A stretch of 64,000 nucleotides of DNA from Gymnorhina tibicen. Lineage: Eukaryota; Chordata; Aves; Passeriformes; Artamidae. The notes below the pieces were generated by a model. It ran no database searches. It had not been told where the DNA came from and saw nothing but the letters and a program-made list of their open reading frames with translations. A program made the position numbers and the translations under genes. Within the stretch, counting starts at the first letter, position 1, and every line of letters begins with the position of its first letter. Shown in pieces: positions 11,641 to 25,300 of the stretch. The stretch spans positions 124,001 to 188,000 of the forward strand of contig VXAZ01000431.1 of assembly GCA_013399875.1 (NCBI GenBank). The letters run 5' to 3'.

Positions 11641-14600
11641 TAAGTCCAAGGAAAGGCAACACTGCCTGCTCCTGTCTGCTGTCCAGCAGTCCCTCTGGCT
11701 CCTGCTGCTGTGCAGGCAGCAGGGTGGGATGTCAGAGGTGGCTCCAGATGCTGAGGATTTTGATGTATGATGAAGAAATGGTGCAAACTGTCTGTCCCAA
11801 ACAGCCTCACCCTCGTCTGTGTTACTCCCCCAGGACTCCTGTTGCTTCTGCTGCTGCCTGTGATTGAACTGCCACCAGTGATTGCTCTGAGTGGCCAGAG
11901 GAACATGCAAGAAGCTGAAGAGTGAAAAATACAGAAATATGGCAGTACCAGAAGGCTAGAAGTCTTGTTACCCATCCACAGCATGTCTCCTCCTTACACA
12001 TCTGGTGTAAATACCTATCTCTCGCTGTTCTTCTTGTGCTGCCGAGTGCAGAAGTTTGTTTGCACCAGTGGTCGTACTATTCTTGTCATCTCTTTCATAA
12101 GGAGTGGCAGAATACAATGAAGAAAGGGAATTATTTTGCCGTTTCGGGATTTCAGGGCATATGTCTCCCTTCTTTCAGCTCCTGATGTCCTTCAGGGAGT
12201 ATAGGGAAATTAACCCCATTCACAATGTGAGTGCTTGTAATTAGAATTCTCATTCACTCCTAATAGTCACTGGTATCCATCAAAGGCTTGATTTCCAGGT
12301 CTGTTGCATAGTGCAACGAAGAGGAAAAGAGCTGAAGGTACTAAGCTTGTTTGCGGAATGAGGGGAGCTGCTCTGTTGGCTCTGAGAAGACCCAGCTATG
12401 CTTGATATCCCCAGGGTGCTGTGTGGTCTTGAAAAGCCGGTCAGAGGAGTGAGAGTGGGGCTTTTAACAGCATTTTATTAGACACTAGGGGCAGGCCAGG
12501 AATGGGTTTATAATCTGTTGTCATGGTTCAGCTGACAGATGGCAACTGGTGAGCAGGGCAGTCTTGAATGCCTCATGGGACTGAAGCCCGTGCTATCTAC
12601 TCTAACCTGATGGTAACCTGATGAAAGTGCCCCTGTGCAAAGAAGCTGTGCTAGCTAAAGGCTGAGTCAATTTGAAAGCCAGTTTTAATTACACCAGTGC
12701 AAATTTTGTGAGCAAGCACACAGTCACCTTGGTGGTAAGGAGAGAGATGTTATTAGTGGTGTGTAACTCTGGGCCATGCTCTCTAGACCACGCTAGCACA
12801 TCCTGGAAAGAGTATCAGACACGAGGTAAGGTAATTACCATAATATAAAGGTTAAAAGTCCCCCTTATATTATGATGGTACACGTTAATCTCTCCCTTCT
12901 TAACAGCACCTAACTGATGAACAAGCTGTAATTCAGACCTCAAAACCGGGAAAAACCCACTAAATAGATCTCTATAAGGTATAGGAACAGTGGATTAACA
13001 GGGTTCAAGGAAGCCTGCCAGATTTGTGTTGTATCCTAAGCTCCACCATCCCATTTGGCAATCTTCTCTTTACAGCGCAACAAGTGTCACGAGCTGGCTG
13101 CATGCTGACACATCAGATCTGTGACCTCGCTTTTCAGCCCCGTGCAGCCGAACTGACCCCTGCAGCCAGGGATCAGATGGAAAGCCATTAGGGCTGATTC
13201 CTCACCAGCACCATGTCCAGACTCATGTCAGTGCTGCTTCGAGTCATCCTGGGAGCAATCATCCATGCATTGATTTTATGGCAGTGCTGACACTTGCTTT
13301 CATTCTTGCGGAGCTGGAGAGAATTGCTCTTAACCATGCCCCCTGCTGCCTCGGGATATAATCTCAGGAGCATAGTTTAGGGGCACAGCCAGCTTCAAGG
13401 AGCATTACTTTGCTTCAGTGCATTTTTATATGTTTTCTTTTCCCTGCAGGCCTTTTTCTGCTAAGGGGGATGTTTGAACCAGCCAATGCACTTCTTTTTT
13501 CTTCTTCTTAGCAAAGCGACAGTCAAAAAGTCTAAGTATGTGTGCTGTTGTCATAAAATACAAACGTTTGCCCCATTTGCTCCTGGGTAGCGTCCTGGGC
13601 TTATGTCTTAGCTTCCAGCTTGGTAATAATATCCTCCCTTAAAAAAAGGACTTTGCAAGCAAATCAGTTCATCAACACAACGGCAATTTGAAGCCTGCAT
13701 TTGCCAAATCCACAATCCTGGGAATAAGTTTTAAGGGATAAAGCTTCAGTAAGACTATTTATGCAAAGTCTGCTTTTTTTAGCATCAGGACCAAAATAAG
13801 ATTCTTTTTTTCATAGGTTAGAAATTGTTTGAAGTACTTGTTTGTTTTTGTGTTTTTTTTTTTCTGTAATTCTCATTAGCTAAATTAATTGTTGCTCTCT
13901 TTTGAAATTAAGGAGAACAAATTTTCTTGTACTGAAAGGCACAAGAAAATAATTGCCAACAGTCTGTTTGTACCTGAGTTTTTATTATATTTCTTTTGAA
14001 TGGAATCTCAGAAAAAAAGGGAGGAAAACTGTTCACAGAAAAAAAAAAGCCCAGTATATTAAAGAAAGAAATACATTTGTGTGATGATTTCTTGTGGATG
14101 AATACAACATTGCAGTGTTCTGATAATGGAAACAATTAGTTTTAGAAACAGCATAAAGCTTGCTAATTTCCAAATAATGGGAAATGGTCTGCCTGACAGG
14201 CTTTTCCTTTTGGTATTTATACTGCATATATAGTAGCAAAATAGCAGGAGCAGAGGCAAAGCCGGGCAGGCAGGGCAGGCTGTCCAACAGCTGCATCGGA
14301 CCCCTGCTGTGTTTCTGCCAAAGCCCATGCTATGGAACAGCGACAAGGAGACAGGCTTTTGGGGGTCCCCTTATGTGATTAGCCCTCTCCTTTTGGGCTA
14401 AAAAAGGGAGACAAATGTCAGGTTTTCTAAAGAGGAAAATGAAGGCCACACCTACATGGGCAGATGGGTTGTTTTCCATATTTTTCTATTCCATGAACAA
14501 ATACCTTTGAAAAACAAGCATGATTTGGAAAGGTAACCTGGCTAAGGCTCTTGCAGAGCTACATTTTTGCTAAACCATTGCTCATTTTCCTATTTAATTT

Positions 14601-16262
14601 CCTGCATTTGAAACAAGGGCAGGGAATTGTGCTTTACTTTTTGCTGTTGTATAAGGCAAATGGGGTTGGAGGTCTGTGGTTAATAGAATAGCAGGAGGCT
14701 TCCTGCCTTCTGTCAGTGAGAGATAAAGGTGCCTTCTCACTTCACGGGTCTTTCTGAAAGAATCCATGAAGTTTGGTGTTAGTAAGAAGAGTGGGTGAAG
14801 AGGGTGGAGAGCGTACTTGTCATACTGCTCTGGCAATATTTGGGACAAAGAGCAATAGTGGACTATTTAGGCAGCCAGAGCTGATTTTTGGGAAGAGTGG
14901 TTAGCCTGGCTCCTATTTAGCTGAAGAAAGACCTAGAACTGAGATGGGAAAGCGCTAACAAAACCATCCATGCATACCCTCTTTAGGAGATATGAAGGTT
15001 GAAGAAGGGCTGTCATATCTACTGCCTTTGGCAGCTCTTTTCTTCCCCTGTCTACATGAGAAAGTGTTCAGGAGGCAAAGAAGGACTGGTTCCCTGTTGG
15101 TATGTAGTGAGAATACATGGTAGCACTGCAAGTCACTGAAAAGCATCACATATTTTGTGGACCATCTACTCTGCTCTGTAGAGATAAGGTCAAGTAAGTG
15201 TTCAGTCTTCTCAGTTTCCTACTGAATTCCTTACAGTGACATATTTTTGAAATCTTCTAGAAAGGTTAACAGTCCCTTAAGAATCCTATAAACTTCTAGA
15301 TTCATAGCAATAGAAGATCTTCAAATTAACTGTCTTTTGGGATTTTATACCCCCTAAATCCTAGAAAGCTTTACATGTGACCCAAACTGCAAATGTATAG
15401 CAAATAAAGGGTGGGACTCACAAGCCCAAAGAGTATTGCTAGCAGGAAGATGCAAGACTTCCCCTCGAGGGCTAGTTGAGTACCATCTGCTCAAGAAGGG
15501 CTAGAAAGCTACCTGGTCAAGGAAGGCTTAAGAGGATGGAAGAACAATGCAAAAAAAGTTAAAGGAGTGCTGTGAAATGCCCATGAGAAAAGGAGAAGAG
15601 AAGAAGACTCATACACTTGTGGGCTTTTAATGCTCTGTGGAGCAAGAGCCAGCCATCTTACACGCTGTTCAGAAGGCACAATATACTGCCTTGTACATGG
15701 AAACACACATAACAAATCTTGTTCTCATTCTGATATGATTACTTTGATTATTCAGTGCATCATGGATGAGAAAGAGCAATTAAATTAAAATCTAAATGTA
15801 GATTTTATTTGCACAGATACTGAAAAGTATCTCTCTTTAGCAAAGCCTTTTGCTATTGCTCTTTGCACCCTGGGGAGTCTTCAGATGCCTGATCATTTCC
15901 CTTGGCTCCCCAGCTCTGGGGAAATCATATCTTTTTGTTGGTTCCCTTGGCTTCCCAGGCAATGCGAGGAGCTGGCTCAATGTGGGACATAAATGACAAT
16001 TCATTGCCAGAAGGGAAGTAATTTTCAGGCCTCCTCCCCTTCTTTTCTTGCCGTGAATGTAATAATACACTTTGGAAACATTACTGCGGTAATCTGAAAA
16101 CAGCAATGCTGTCAGAATTCAGAAAATGCCTGATAGAACTGATCATTCACATAGCTTAGCTATGATGTTTAGAATTGCTGTACATCATATTTCATTCTTC
16201 ACTAACATCCTGATGGATTTCTCCCCAGTGAGTGTAAGAGCACTATAGGTTGGATGTTGTTA
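11641..16262. other. Intergenic, nothing recognised
   Basis: No gene or repeat family identified. The first 280 bases are relatively GC-rich, with CTGCTG-type clusters, but have no coding signature. Confidence 0.5.
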
Positions 16263-16374
16263 TTTTTCTTCTCCTTCCTTCCTGTCTACCTCTTCTTCTT
16301 TCTTCTTTTTTTCTTCTCCTTTTTTTTCCTTTTTTCTCTTTTTCCTTTTTTCCTTTTTCTTTTTTCTCTTTTCC
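16263..16374 (+). repeat. Polypyrimidine tract (TTC/TTTTCC-rich)
   Basis: About 112 bases that are nearly all C and T on the + strand, broken by only a few purines near 16281-16290. The right half (16321-16374) is roughly mirror-symmetric about a CCTTTTTTCC core, the type of sequence able to form a triplex (H-DNA). Confidence 0.85.
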
Positions 16375-19300
16375 AAAAAGCTTCTTCATGTTGCAAAGAT
16401 CATCAGATGAAATGAATGCAGCCCAGCTGGGATTTGCTGGAAATGTGTTCAGCTTGGCAACACCTCTCACAGAGTAGCTGGGTCCCTAAAAGCTTTGTTT
16501 AAAATGATGAAATGAAAACAAAGGAGACATAATTAGCTGCTGTGTAATAATAGAAAAGGCTTGTATCCAGTTACTGTAAAAGTCATTTAATGAAGGGTAA
16601 TCTGGACATAAGCCCGCACACCATAGCTGTAAAATATTTAAGCTTTTTAATGAGAGGGAAAATGGAGAGAAGAGTTTGCTAACATGATTAGGAAAAATGC
16701 CTTTCATAACCATTTTCACAGGGGCTTGCAATTCCTAAACTGAGGTTTGAAGCTTTCTTCAAGCCAAAGCAGCAATAAAACTTTTATGCTGCACCAACAC
16801 TTAAAAGCTACATACATCACATTGGTTTTATATGTCTGAGTGGGAACATCAGCGTAGTGCTTTTTATGTCTGCAAAGGGCTACACCGGCTATTGAGTAGC
16901 AGCTCCAGTTTCTTCCACTTACTTCAGATTGTAGAGTGCTCGTGGATGAGCAGTCATTAATCTTAAACTGCAGTAAAAGTTGCTTTCAGTGATGTTCTTT
17001 CTCGTCTCCCCCTCCTTGTTCTGTTTTTCCTGTCTGTGTTCCCTATCCTGGCCTTCCTTCTCCTTCCTGCAAAGCTCTCTTTTCTCATGATCTCCACTGC
17101 TGAAACCAAAACAGATGCTGCTTGGTCTGAGGTGGACCAGCTGCTATGGTGTGATGAATACATAGCATTATTTTTAGTCCATCGACAGGTTACTAGGCAA
17201 AATGCAGGAATTGGATGGGGATTTTCTGTGATGGGACAATCATAAATGATGCAATAAAACATCATTGTACCCCTGTGTAGTATTTAGAGGTGGGATTTAC
17301 TATTACTGTGGTATTTGCCTAACCTGAGTGCAAATGTTTCTATGTTTTTGCTACTTATACCTGGGAGGAAGGGATAATCCTGTCCCCCTGCAGAGGACAC
17401 CTTCTTTCTAATCAATGGAGAAATTGACACCTGAGAAAGGTGGGCACATCTGTAAACCCCCTGGATTATAGATGTTCCTCTCTTTGTTCAAGAAAATGAA
17501 TGGAGTCTCACAATGATACACCAGATTTCCCAGTCTTTTCTAAGATACGAGAATGGCTGAGAAGGGCCACGTGATATTGAGACAGAGTGTATGGTTATCT
17601 GTGGCTATCTGACATCTAGGCAGGGAAATAATGGAGACAGGATGGTTTCTACCCTAAACCTCTCTATGGAAAGTCTGATGGTTGTTGACAGCAGGATGGA
17701 TACTGGTAGAGCCTTCCCTGTGGTCCTCAGGGCAGTGACTGGTGAGGGGGAAGGAGGGCTTGGCAATGAGGAGGAGCTGCTGGGCAGTGGTTGGAAGTTT
17801 TGCCACTGAAAGTCTGAAGGGTGAAAAGGAGAAAGGACCGAGAGTTCATGTGCTCTCATTGTGCCAAAACATTGCCTGGCTTATGTGCACTGCCATAGTT
17901 CAGCTGCCTTCAGCTGTGCTCTTCCCCTTGTTTCCTAGCTGCCTGTTTTCCAGGGCTCCATGAATTGCACTCATTGTCAATACAGCCAATTAGAGTAATT
18001 GTTGCCATTATTTCAGTGATATCTCACAGAAATAACATGCTCACAGACAGCTTTTTCACTCCTTCAAAGTCATTACTGTGCCATCAGAATTTCAGCTCAA
18101 AGGTTTTGCTTAAACATATAAATAATATTTGTAGGTCTGCCCCCTTATATTCTTGCAAATTCTTCATTTAAGCTTCCATATAGAAATGGAGATAATAAAT
18201 ATTCATGCATTTCTTCCTACCTTGATATGCTAATTCTGGTATGAATGGTAATCTAGTAGCAGCTGAAAAAGATGGCTTGATTCTGGTATTATTTATGAAT
18301 CTTGCACTGAAGTATTGGGCTGGGGGTGTGACAATGCCAGTTAAGAGTGATTTAACAAGAATTGTTCTCTGGAGATGCTGTCTTTGCTTTATCCATTGCA
18401 TAAAATCGTTTAAGATTATTGAATTCCCTATTTATTACCTTATTACCTCAGTGAGTTGTCTCAAATTAAATGAAATTGATTCTTTTTCCCTCATCTCTTT
18501 CACAGCCTTCTAAATAAGGTGCTGAACTCAAGTGCTTTGAGGTGTGCACCTAACAGTCCGATTGACTTCAATGAGCTAGTTTGACAAAACCTAAATATTT
18601 GTAAGAGCAATGGATCTTGTATAGTTACCAGCTGTATAGTATAAAATGAAGAGTTCATTTCTGAGCAAGATGAATGGATGTTCGAATTGACTCATTTAGT
18701 GTTTGAAGCAGTCAAATATTTTTGTATTTAGTATCAAAAATATTTTCATACTATTGGAGAATTAAGGATATGTCTCAAATGAATCTCAAACAGTAAGACT
18801 CCCAGACTTTGTTTTAAAAGCTTTGTATTTGAAAATTCGGGGACAGAAACCTGTTTGGTTTTTTTTTTTCACTCATATTGAGCAGAGATCCAAGCAATCG
18901 CACTCTACCTGATATTGGTGAATATTAGGATGAAAATATAGAATCGTGACTATCTCTCAGCCAATTATTTGTAGTATAGACCTCAGGACTCTGCTATTGC
19001 CTTCAGTGGCAGCAGAGACCTACTTTCATCTGTGCCAGAACCTAATGGAGTTAGAAAAGCAGCAGTGGCTCAAACCAAACCAGTCACTCTGAGCTAACCT
19101 CCATGAGAGATGCTTGAGAGAAAGACAAAAGACTGCTGCAGGTACTTGTGAATTGGTAACTCTGATCAGTGTGTAAACTCTGTCATGCACCTTTGCATGT
19201 TTCCTAGAAGAGGTGTCATGCAAATGGACAGAATTAATTTCTTAAATTTTTTTATTTTAAGCATTTCAATGTAATTGCAAATAAAAGGAAGGATCAGAAA

Positions 19301-22300
19301 AACATATAACTGCTATAGCCAATTTTACACGTCACTAACTTGTCTCCATTTTTAATAAGTATGAAATGATGTTTGTCATATCAGCAAACCTTGGCTGCTA
19401 AAAGATCAAATGACCTTTGAATGTAAGGGGTTAAAAAGACCAGATGCTCAGAATTGAGTTAATTGTAGATTCAAAGTGCATAAAGGTAAAAGCTGAAAGA
19501 CTGAGCTTGTGTTTTCTCATTTGATGTTGCAGGTCACTGGGGTTACATGCTCTTAACCATGTGAAGGCCCTGTGAGTATGAAGGCTTCTTCCTTTTCATC
19601 CTAGGGGCTTGGCAGCAGAATAACCTGTTATGGTTATAAATTACAGTTTCCTTTTTAAGTGTCTGGAAAGACAAGAAGGACAAAATTTAAAACCCTGAAT
19701 CAAATATGTCCAGTTTCAAGCTCTTTAACATGGGAACTGTGAGGATTGTATTTAGCTGGTGGTAGATGACACTCAGTTAAATAAGATCAATTTGGCTCAT
19801 GAGCTGCAGCATCACCAGATGTACCCATAAACTGCAAACATCCTCTTTATTTTGTTTTCCCATCAACACTGACTAGGTTAAAGAAGATTATTTGCCTTTG
19901 TAAGTGGTCAAAAATTTTCAAGTCCATAAAAAATGACAAAAGTTAATAAAAATTGTTTAAAATACATAGAATAATTAAATATGACTTCTTTATGCTCTCT
20001 GTCATAGAGTTACTGTAAAAATATAATTGCAATTTTCAAACAATGCTTTCTGTTTGTAAGATCAGTTGTTTATCACATTGATTTTATTGTGGAGAGGATG
20101 CTTTGCCTAATTTGACACAAAATATTTGTCCTTGGCCTAGATTAGCTAGACTCAAATAATGAGATTTATGGAGAATACAGACACAAAACTATTTTTTGTG
20201 TTTGCTCTGGACCAGACCTAAGAAAAGTGATATTCACTGCATCAGATTTATTCAGTCTCACTATTGCTATTTCACCCTGCTGCAAGGAGGGCCTGAGTGG
20301 GAAGGACTCTGAGCACGTGAGAGTTTAATAATTCTCATCAAAGATGCTCAAGACAATGTAAGGAAGAGTGGGACCTCTGCCAGAGGTGTCAGTCGGAGAA
20401 AGTGGGTCATTGATGCCTTCTATCAAAATGACAACTCCCAGTGGGAGTTCCTCATCAGAGTCTGCTTGGGAGCAGTGGAAAGGTAGTCAATGTTTTTGGT
20501 GACAGGGGTGATCAGGAGGTGGCATTGTATCCATTGCACCCTCCCAACTGTACTGCTGTATGACCTGCTGGTGGGAAATGCACTGCACAAAGACAGGCAC
20601 TGCTGGCATGGGAGGAGTCCTGCAGAAGCCGAGAGTTGTCAGGAAAGCACTGACAGCTTGTGCTTTTCAGATTTGGTAACCAGCTGATGCATGGCTTGTT
20701 TAGCTGTGCTGTGAGGGTAGCAGGCCTTTACATGCTGTTTTGTGGTGGTGTGATAAGTGTGTGCTTCTCAGATATTGGCTTGCTCTGCTACTGCTTGGGG
20801 TTTGCTTGCAATTTTATTACTTTCCTTGTTTCGGGAAGCAGATTATAAGAATTACTTTTGTTTCAGCGAAACATATCCTTAATATATACTAATCTTCAAC
20901 TTAAAGATGCTGTAGGCTATTTCCTGCATTGGTCTTACCTAAATATTATTGTCTAAGAATTAGGTGTCTAGCCTATAATTAGCTAGCTTGCCTCTAGACT
21001 CCACTGCCAGTGGGGGGAGAGAGAGAGTTGATCCAGCTAGCCTGTTTTATACAGACTTGACCCTCTCTGAACCAGCTCATGCTTCCACCCTTTATGAAAG
21101 GATTTGGTGGCTACACCATTGATAGTTAACAGATTCCTGAGCCTCAGCTTTGCCATGTCCTGACTGAAAATGTGTACTGTCCAACACTGCAACACTCCAC
21201 AAGAAATCAAGTGTCACTGACTTAAGAGGTGGTTTGCTGCCATTGTCATCTCAGGTAGTAGTAGCTTGGGTGGACTCGAATCTGTAAACATTTCTTCTTA
21301 TCTGTAATCCAGGTGAGCACATTTAAAGTGCTTTCCAGGTTCTGGCCTCATTACTGTCTTCACGGGAAATTTTTACATGGCAACTGTTTTGTCCCTAGAT
21401 ACAATAGGAATGAGTTCTCTGTAACACATGGTGACACATTTCGCTAGAAGGATAGAAATGAGTGTTTTATTGACAAAAGCACCCTGTTGAACAACATCCA
21501 TCTTCCTCTTTGCAAAACGGGCAGTTATTATTAAGTTATTTCTGTGAATGCCTCTGCTATAATGCATTTTCTTTTGCATTTAGACTTGTTCAGTACCTCT
21601 TCATTAGTGCTGTTAGATCCTTAGGAAGAGCAATCCATTGTACTCACTGGCTGGGATGCCAGACACAGAAGCTGGCACAGAGTGAAACTCAAATGGTCAC
21701 TATCTGCTTACTACACTGCCTGCCAGGAGTGGGATTCACTAGGAATGTACGAGTTGTTTAACACATCTTTGAAAAGGAGCGCGTCTTTTCTTGGTGCTCA
21801 TATCTGTTCCCCTCTGTTCAAGTCAATGCTTGCTTTTCGCTTTGTTGAGAGTGTGACTGCTCCCTTTGAAAAAGTTTATTGACACTTTTAAGGTTTCTGC
21901 TAAAATACTCTATTCTTGGCCATGAGGGATCATTAATTTTTATACAAAGCCATAGGATTTTGGGTGCTGAATATTCCTAAATTTTAGCATCTAGAAATGC
22001 TGGGATTTTTGCATCCTTCAATCCAAATGAAATAAATCTTTGTGAAAGAAAAACAACTTTGATGTAGGTGCCAATAAAAGGATTTATTTCACCTCTGGAA
22101 GTCAGATGTCCAGTTGAAACTGGTTGTCTTTCTCACTAATTAACAGAAGGAGAGTCATATCATAAATCTTTCCAAGACATTTACCTTAGTGTGATGTATG
22201 CCATTCCTTGGAATTACTTTGCTGTCTACTTATTTTAGAGATGAATCCCATCCCCGTTTCCCATTGTTTATCCCTTGATATCAATGTGAAGCTGGATGTT

Positions 22301-25300
22301 GACTAGAAATTAAGCATCTAAATATCTTTATGAATATAGGTCAAAGCTGGAAAATTTTGTTTTATGAAGTTTAAGTTCACAAGTATTATCTTACCTTCTC
22401 AAAGGGCAGAGGAGAAAAATCTCTGTTTAAATCCTTTCCTTTGAAAAATACTACAATCAGCTGAACACCAGTAATTGTGTTCTAAATCTTTATAGCCTTA
22501 GTTCTAGCCTTTAAAGTATATTTAGAATAACATATTTAGCTGTATTTCTTCTCTTGCCTTTAGAATGCCAGGCACACCAATAGAACTATATGAATAATAA
22601 ATTATAATACTGTTTATCATCTAAATTGTTATCGTTTAGAATTTTTCTCTCAAGTGTTTCTTCTAGAAATCTATTCAACCCTCCCTGATGACACATTTGG
22701 ATGAACATTTTTCAACTGTGAATGCCTAAAGTTAATCATCTAGATCTAAATTTAGGCACAAAAATGAATGACCTGATTTTCAGAGTTGCTGATTACTTAT
22801 TTTGACGCATTAATATGAATTTAATAGCTTTGCTGTAGGTGCCAAAGTCTTAAGAATGTTAGTTTTTTTCCCATGCACAACTTGTCTATCAAACTGCAGA
22901 ACACATGCAGAATTAGATTACTAATGAACGATGACAGTATGCCATATAAAAACAATGTTACATTGATTCATTTATTTGTTTACATGGTTGGGCAGGCTAA
23001 TTTTATGCAGAAAGTTCACTATGAAAGCTGATTTATAGTGATTTGAACAGAAAAGCATGCATTTCTCCCATTTCATATCGAGACAATGGTGAATTCTATG
23101 TGAAGAAAGCGCATCCTCTGGCTGTTCTTTGTTGTATGCCAAAGAGAAATATAGTCTGAACACATTTTGCTCATTCTATAGAAAAGCAAACTTAGTTTTT
23201 CCTGATGACTTTCATTATGCTAAAAATTGTGGAAAACTGGATACTGCACAATAAATTGATGAATAGTGTAAAACAAAAACCTTTCAGAAAACATTAGGAG
23301 CCATATGCTCATTTTAGAGATACGTGGTGCCACTTTGAAATGTGGCTTCCTTGCTGTTTGAAGATGTGAATCATCAAAGCTCTTGGCTACTTACCTTAAG
23401 GAGTCATAGGGATTTGCTTAAAGACATGCTGAATAGGGGCCTAATAGCCTGATTTGCTATACCTTGTCTGCCTGAGTTTGAGAAGGTCCCCAAACTACCT
23501 TGGGAATGCCCACGTCTCCATAGAGAATAAGCACTGTTGAACTGTAGTGTGAGTGGCAGGATCTAGATTTCAAAGGTAAGGGTAATAAATACCCTTTGTT
23601 AAGCGTGTTGTCTGCTTTTTCATTGAATTATTCTTGATGTGCACAAGGGTGTTTTGCAAAGAAAGTGAGATGAGGAGCAGATGCTAGTTTTCCTCATCTT
23701 TAAGATCTGGTCTTTGGGAACTGGTCAAACCAGTGGGGAGATTCTTACAAGCCACAGGGAAAGTGGGTGCAGGATCCCACCTACTGCACTTAATTTTCTT
23801 GCAAAAGCCTTAAGGAGAATGTCTTGAATAGAAGTAGGCTTAGTGAGAGCTGCACAGCTCCACCTGACATTATATTGACAGCAGGTGGCAAATGTGGATG
23901 GAAGTGCCTGACTGTTGCTGAATAAAGCACACAGTCCCTTCAGCATCAGCAGCTGTCTGATCACCGGGGAGTTGTTTGGTTACATGTGTTTTTTTCACAT
24001 CTGTCAATTTAACTAAATTGGTGGTCTAAATGAATAGTGTCATGCACAGGAACATTACATGGATTTATGACAGCTGAAATGTACAGCACCTAGAGGATTT
24101 GGGGACCGTGAAGCAGTGAATGGATTTCAGAAAAAGCATGATTTTCATCTGTGGTAGACATAAGCTTGATCCATTATTCAACATGCTATGCAAAGGAGAA
24201 TTGCACATTGGGTTCACAGGGCAGTCTTCTGGCATTTCAAAAAGAAGAAAAAGGAATTTCAGAGAAAGATTTATATGTTTATGTTGCCTCTGTTTATGAT
24301 GCCAGCAAAGGAAGTCCAATTTCCCCCTAATTAGATTATAACAGGTGCAAGCAAATCCGGCAGAAGGGAAGCTGCTTGTATAATGTGTATAGCGCATTTG
24401 GTGTGAGTGTAGCAGGGAAACAGGAAGCATCTCTCAGCCATGGTTTTCCCCTGTTATGGTCTGAGACCTGTCATTTGCTCTGCCATCAGATAGCAGTGTT
24501 ACTGGGCTTGGAGAGGTGACCTCACCCTGGCTCAGGTTGGGCAGCTGAGTTCAGCTGAACCGGCTGGGGAAGTGAGTCCCCTTCTGAGACTCATTTCACA
24601 CTATGCCTTGTTCCTCTGAGAGTTGTGTTCCCTCAGGTGCTTCCGTTCCATCTTGCACACCCCGTTTCTTGAAATCTTGAGGCCACTGCTTTCAACCATG
24701 TGGGAGGTGTTGCAGTCCTCTCCAGCTCTTCACTGCTGATCCTGCCTCATGTTCTCCTTTGCCCCGCCCAACCAAAGAGGCAGCAAGAAAAGGGTAACAC
24801 ATCCTGCATGCAGACTTTGCCTCCTCCAGCCACTTAAGCCGAGGTGCTGAGGTGTGAGCAGAAAAGGCTTGGAGAGTGTCACGCCTTCTGCTGTGTTACC
24901 ATGTGGTACTGCCAGCACAGTGGTGGGGGGGACAGTTGGAGGCAGAAACCTCTATAAGTGTCACGCCAAGAATGGCCACAACCTGCCTCTCAGAGATTTC
25001 AGGTTGTCTTGGTGTGTAAAGATGGCAGAGTTTTTCGTCTTTCTCCTCACACTTGCACTGAGGAAGCTCTTTTGACATCTCTGATAATGACAATAGAGTC
25101 CAGATGGGCAGAAACGGAACAAATGGTATAAGAAGATGGATGGATGTTTCACTCCTGTTTTTAAGCAACCCAGGGAGCAATGTTACTTCAATTAAAATGA
25201 AATCTAATGAGTTGAAAAACTTTAATTGCATTTTAAAGGAGGGGTAGGCTTTCTACTTTCATTTTGAGTCTATAACCTAATATATAAGAAGGGTTAAGAT

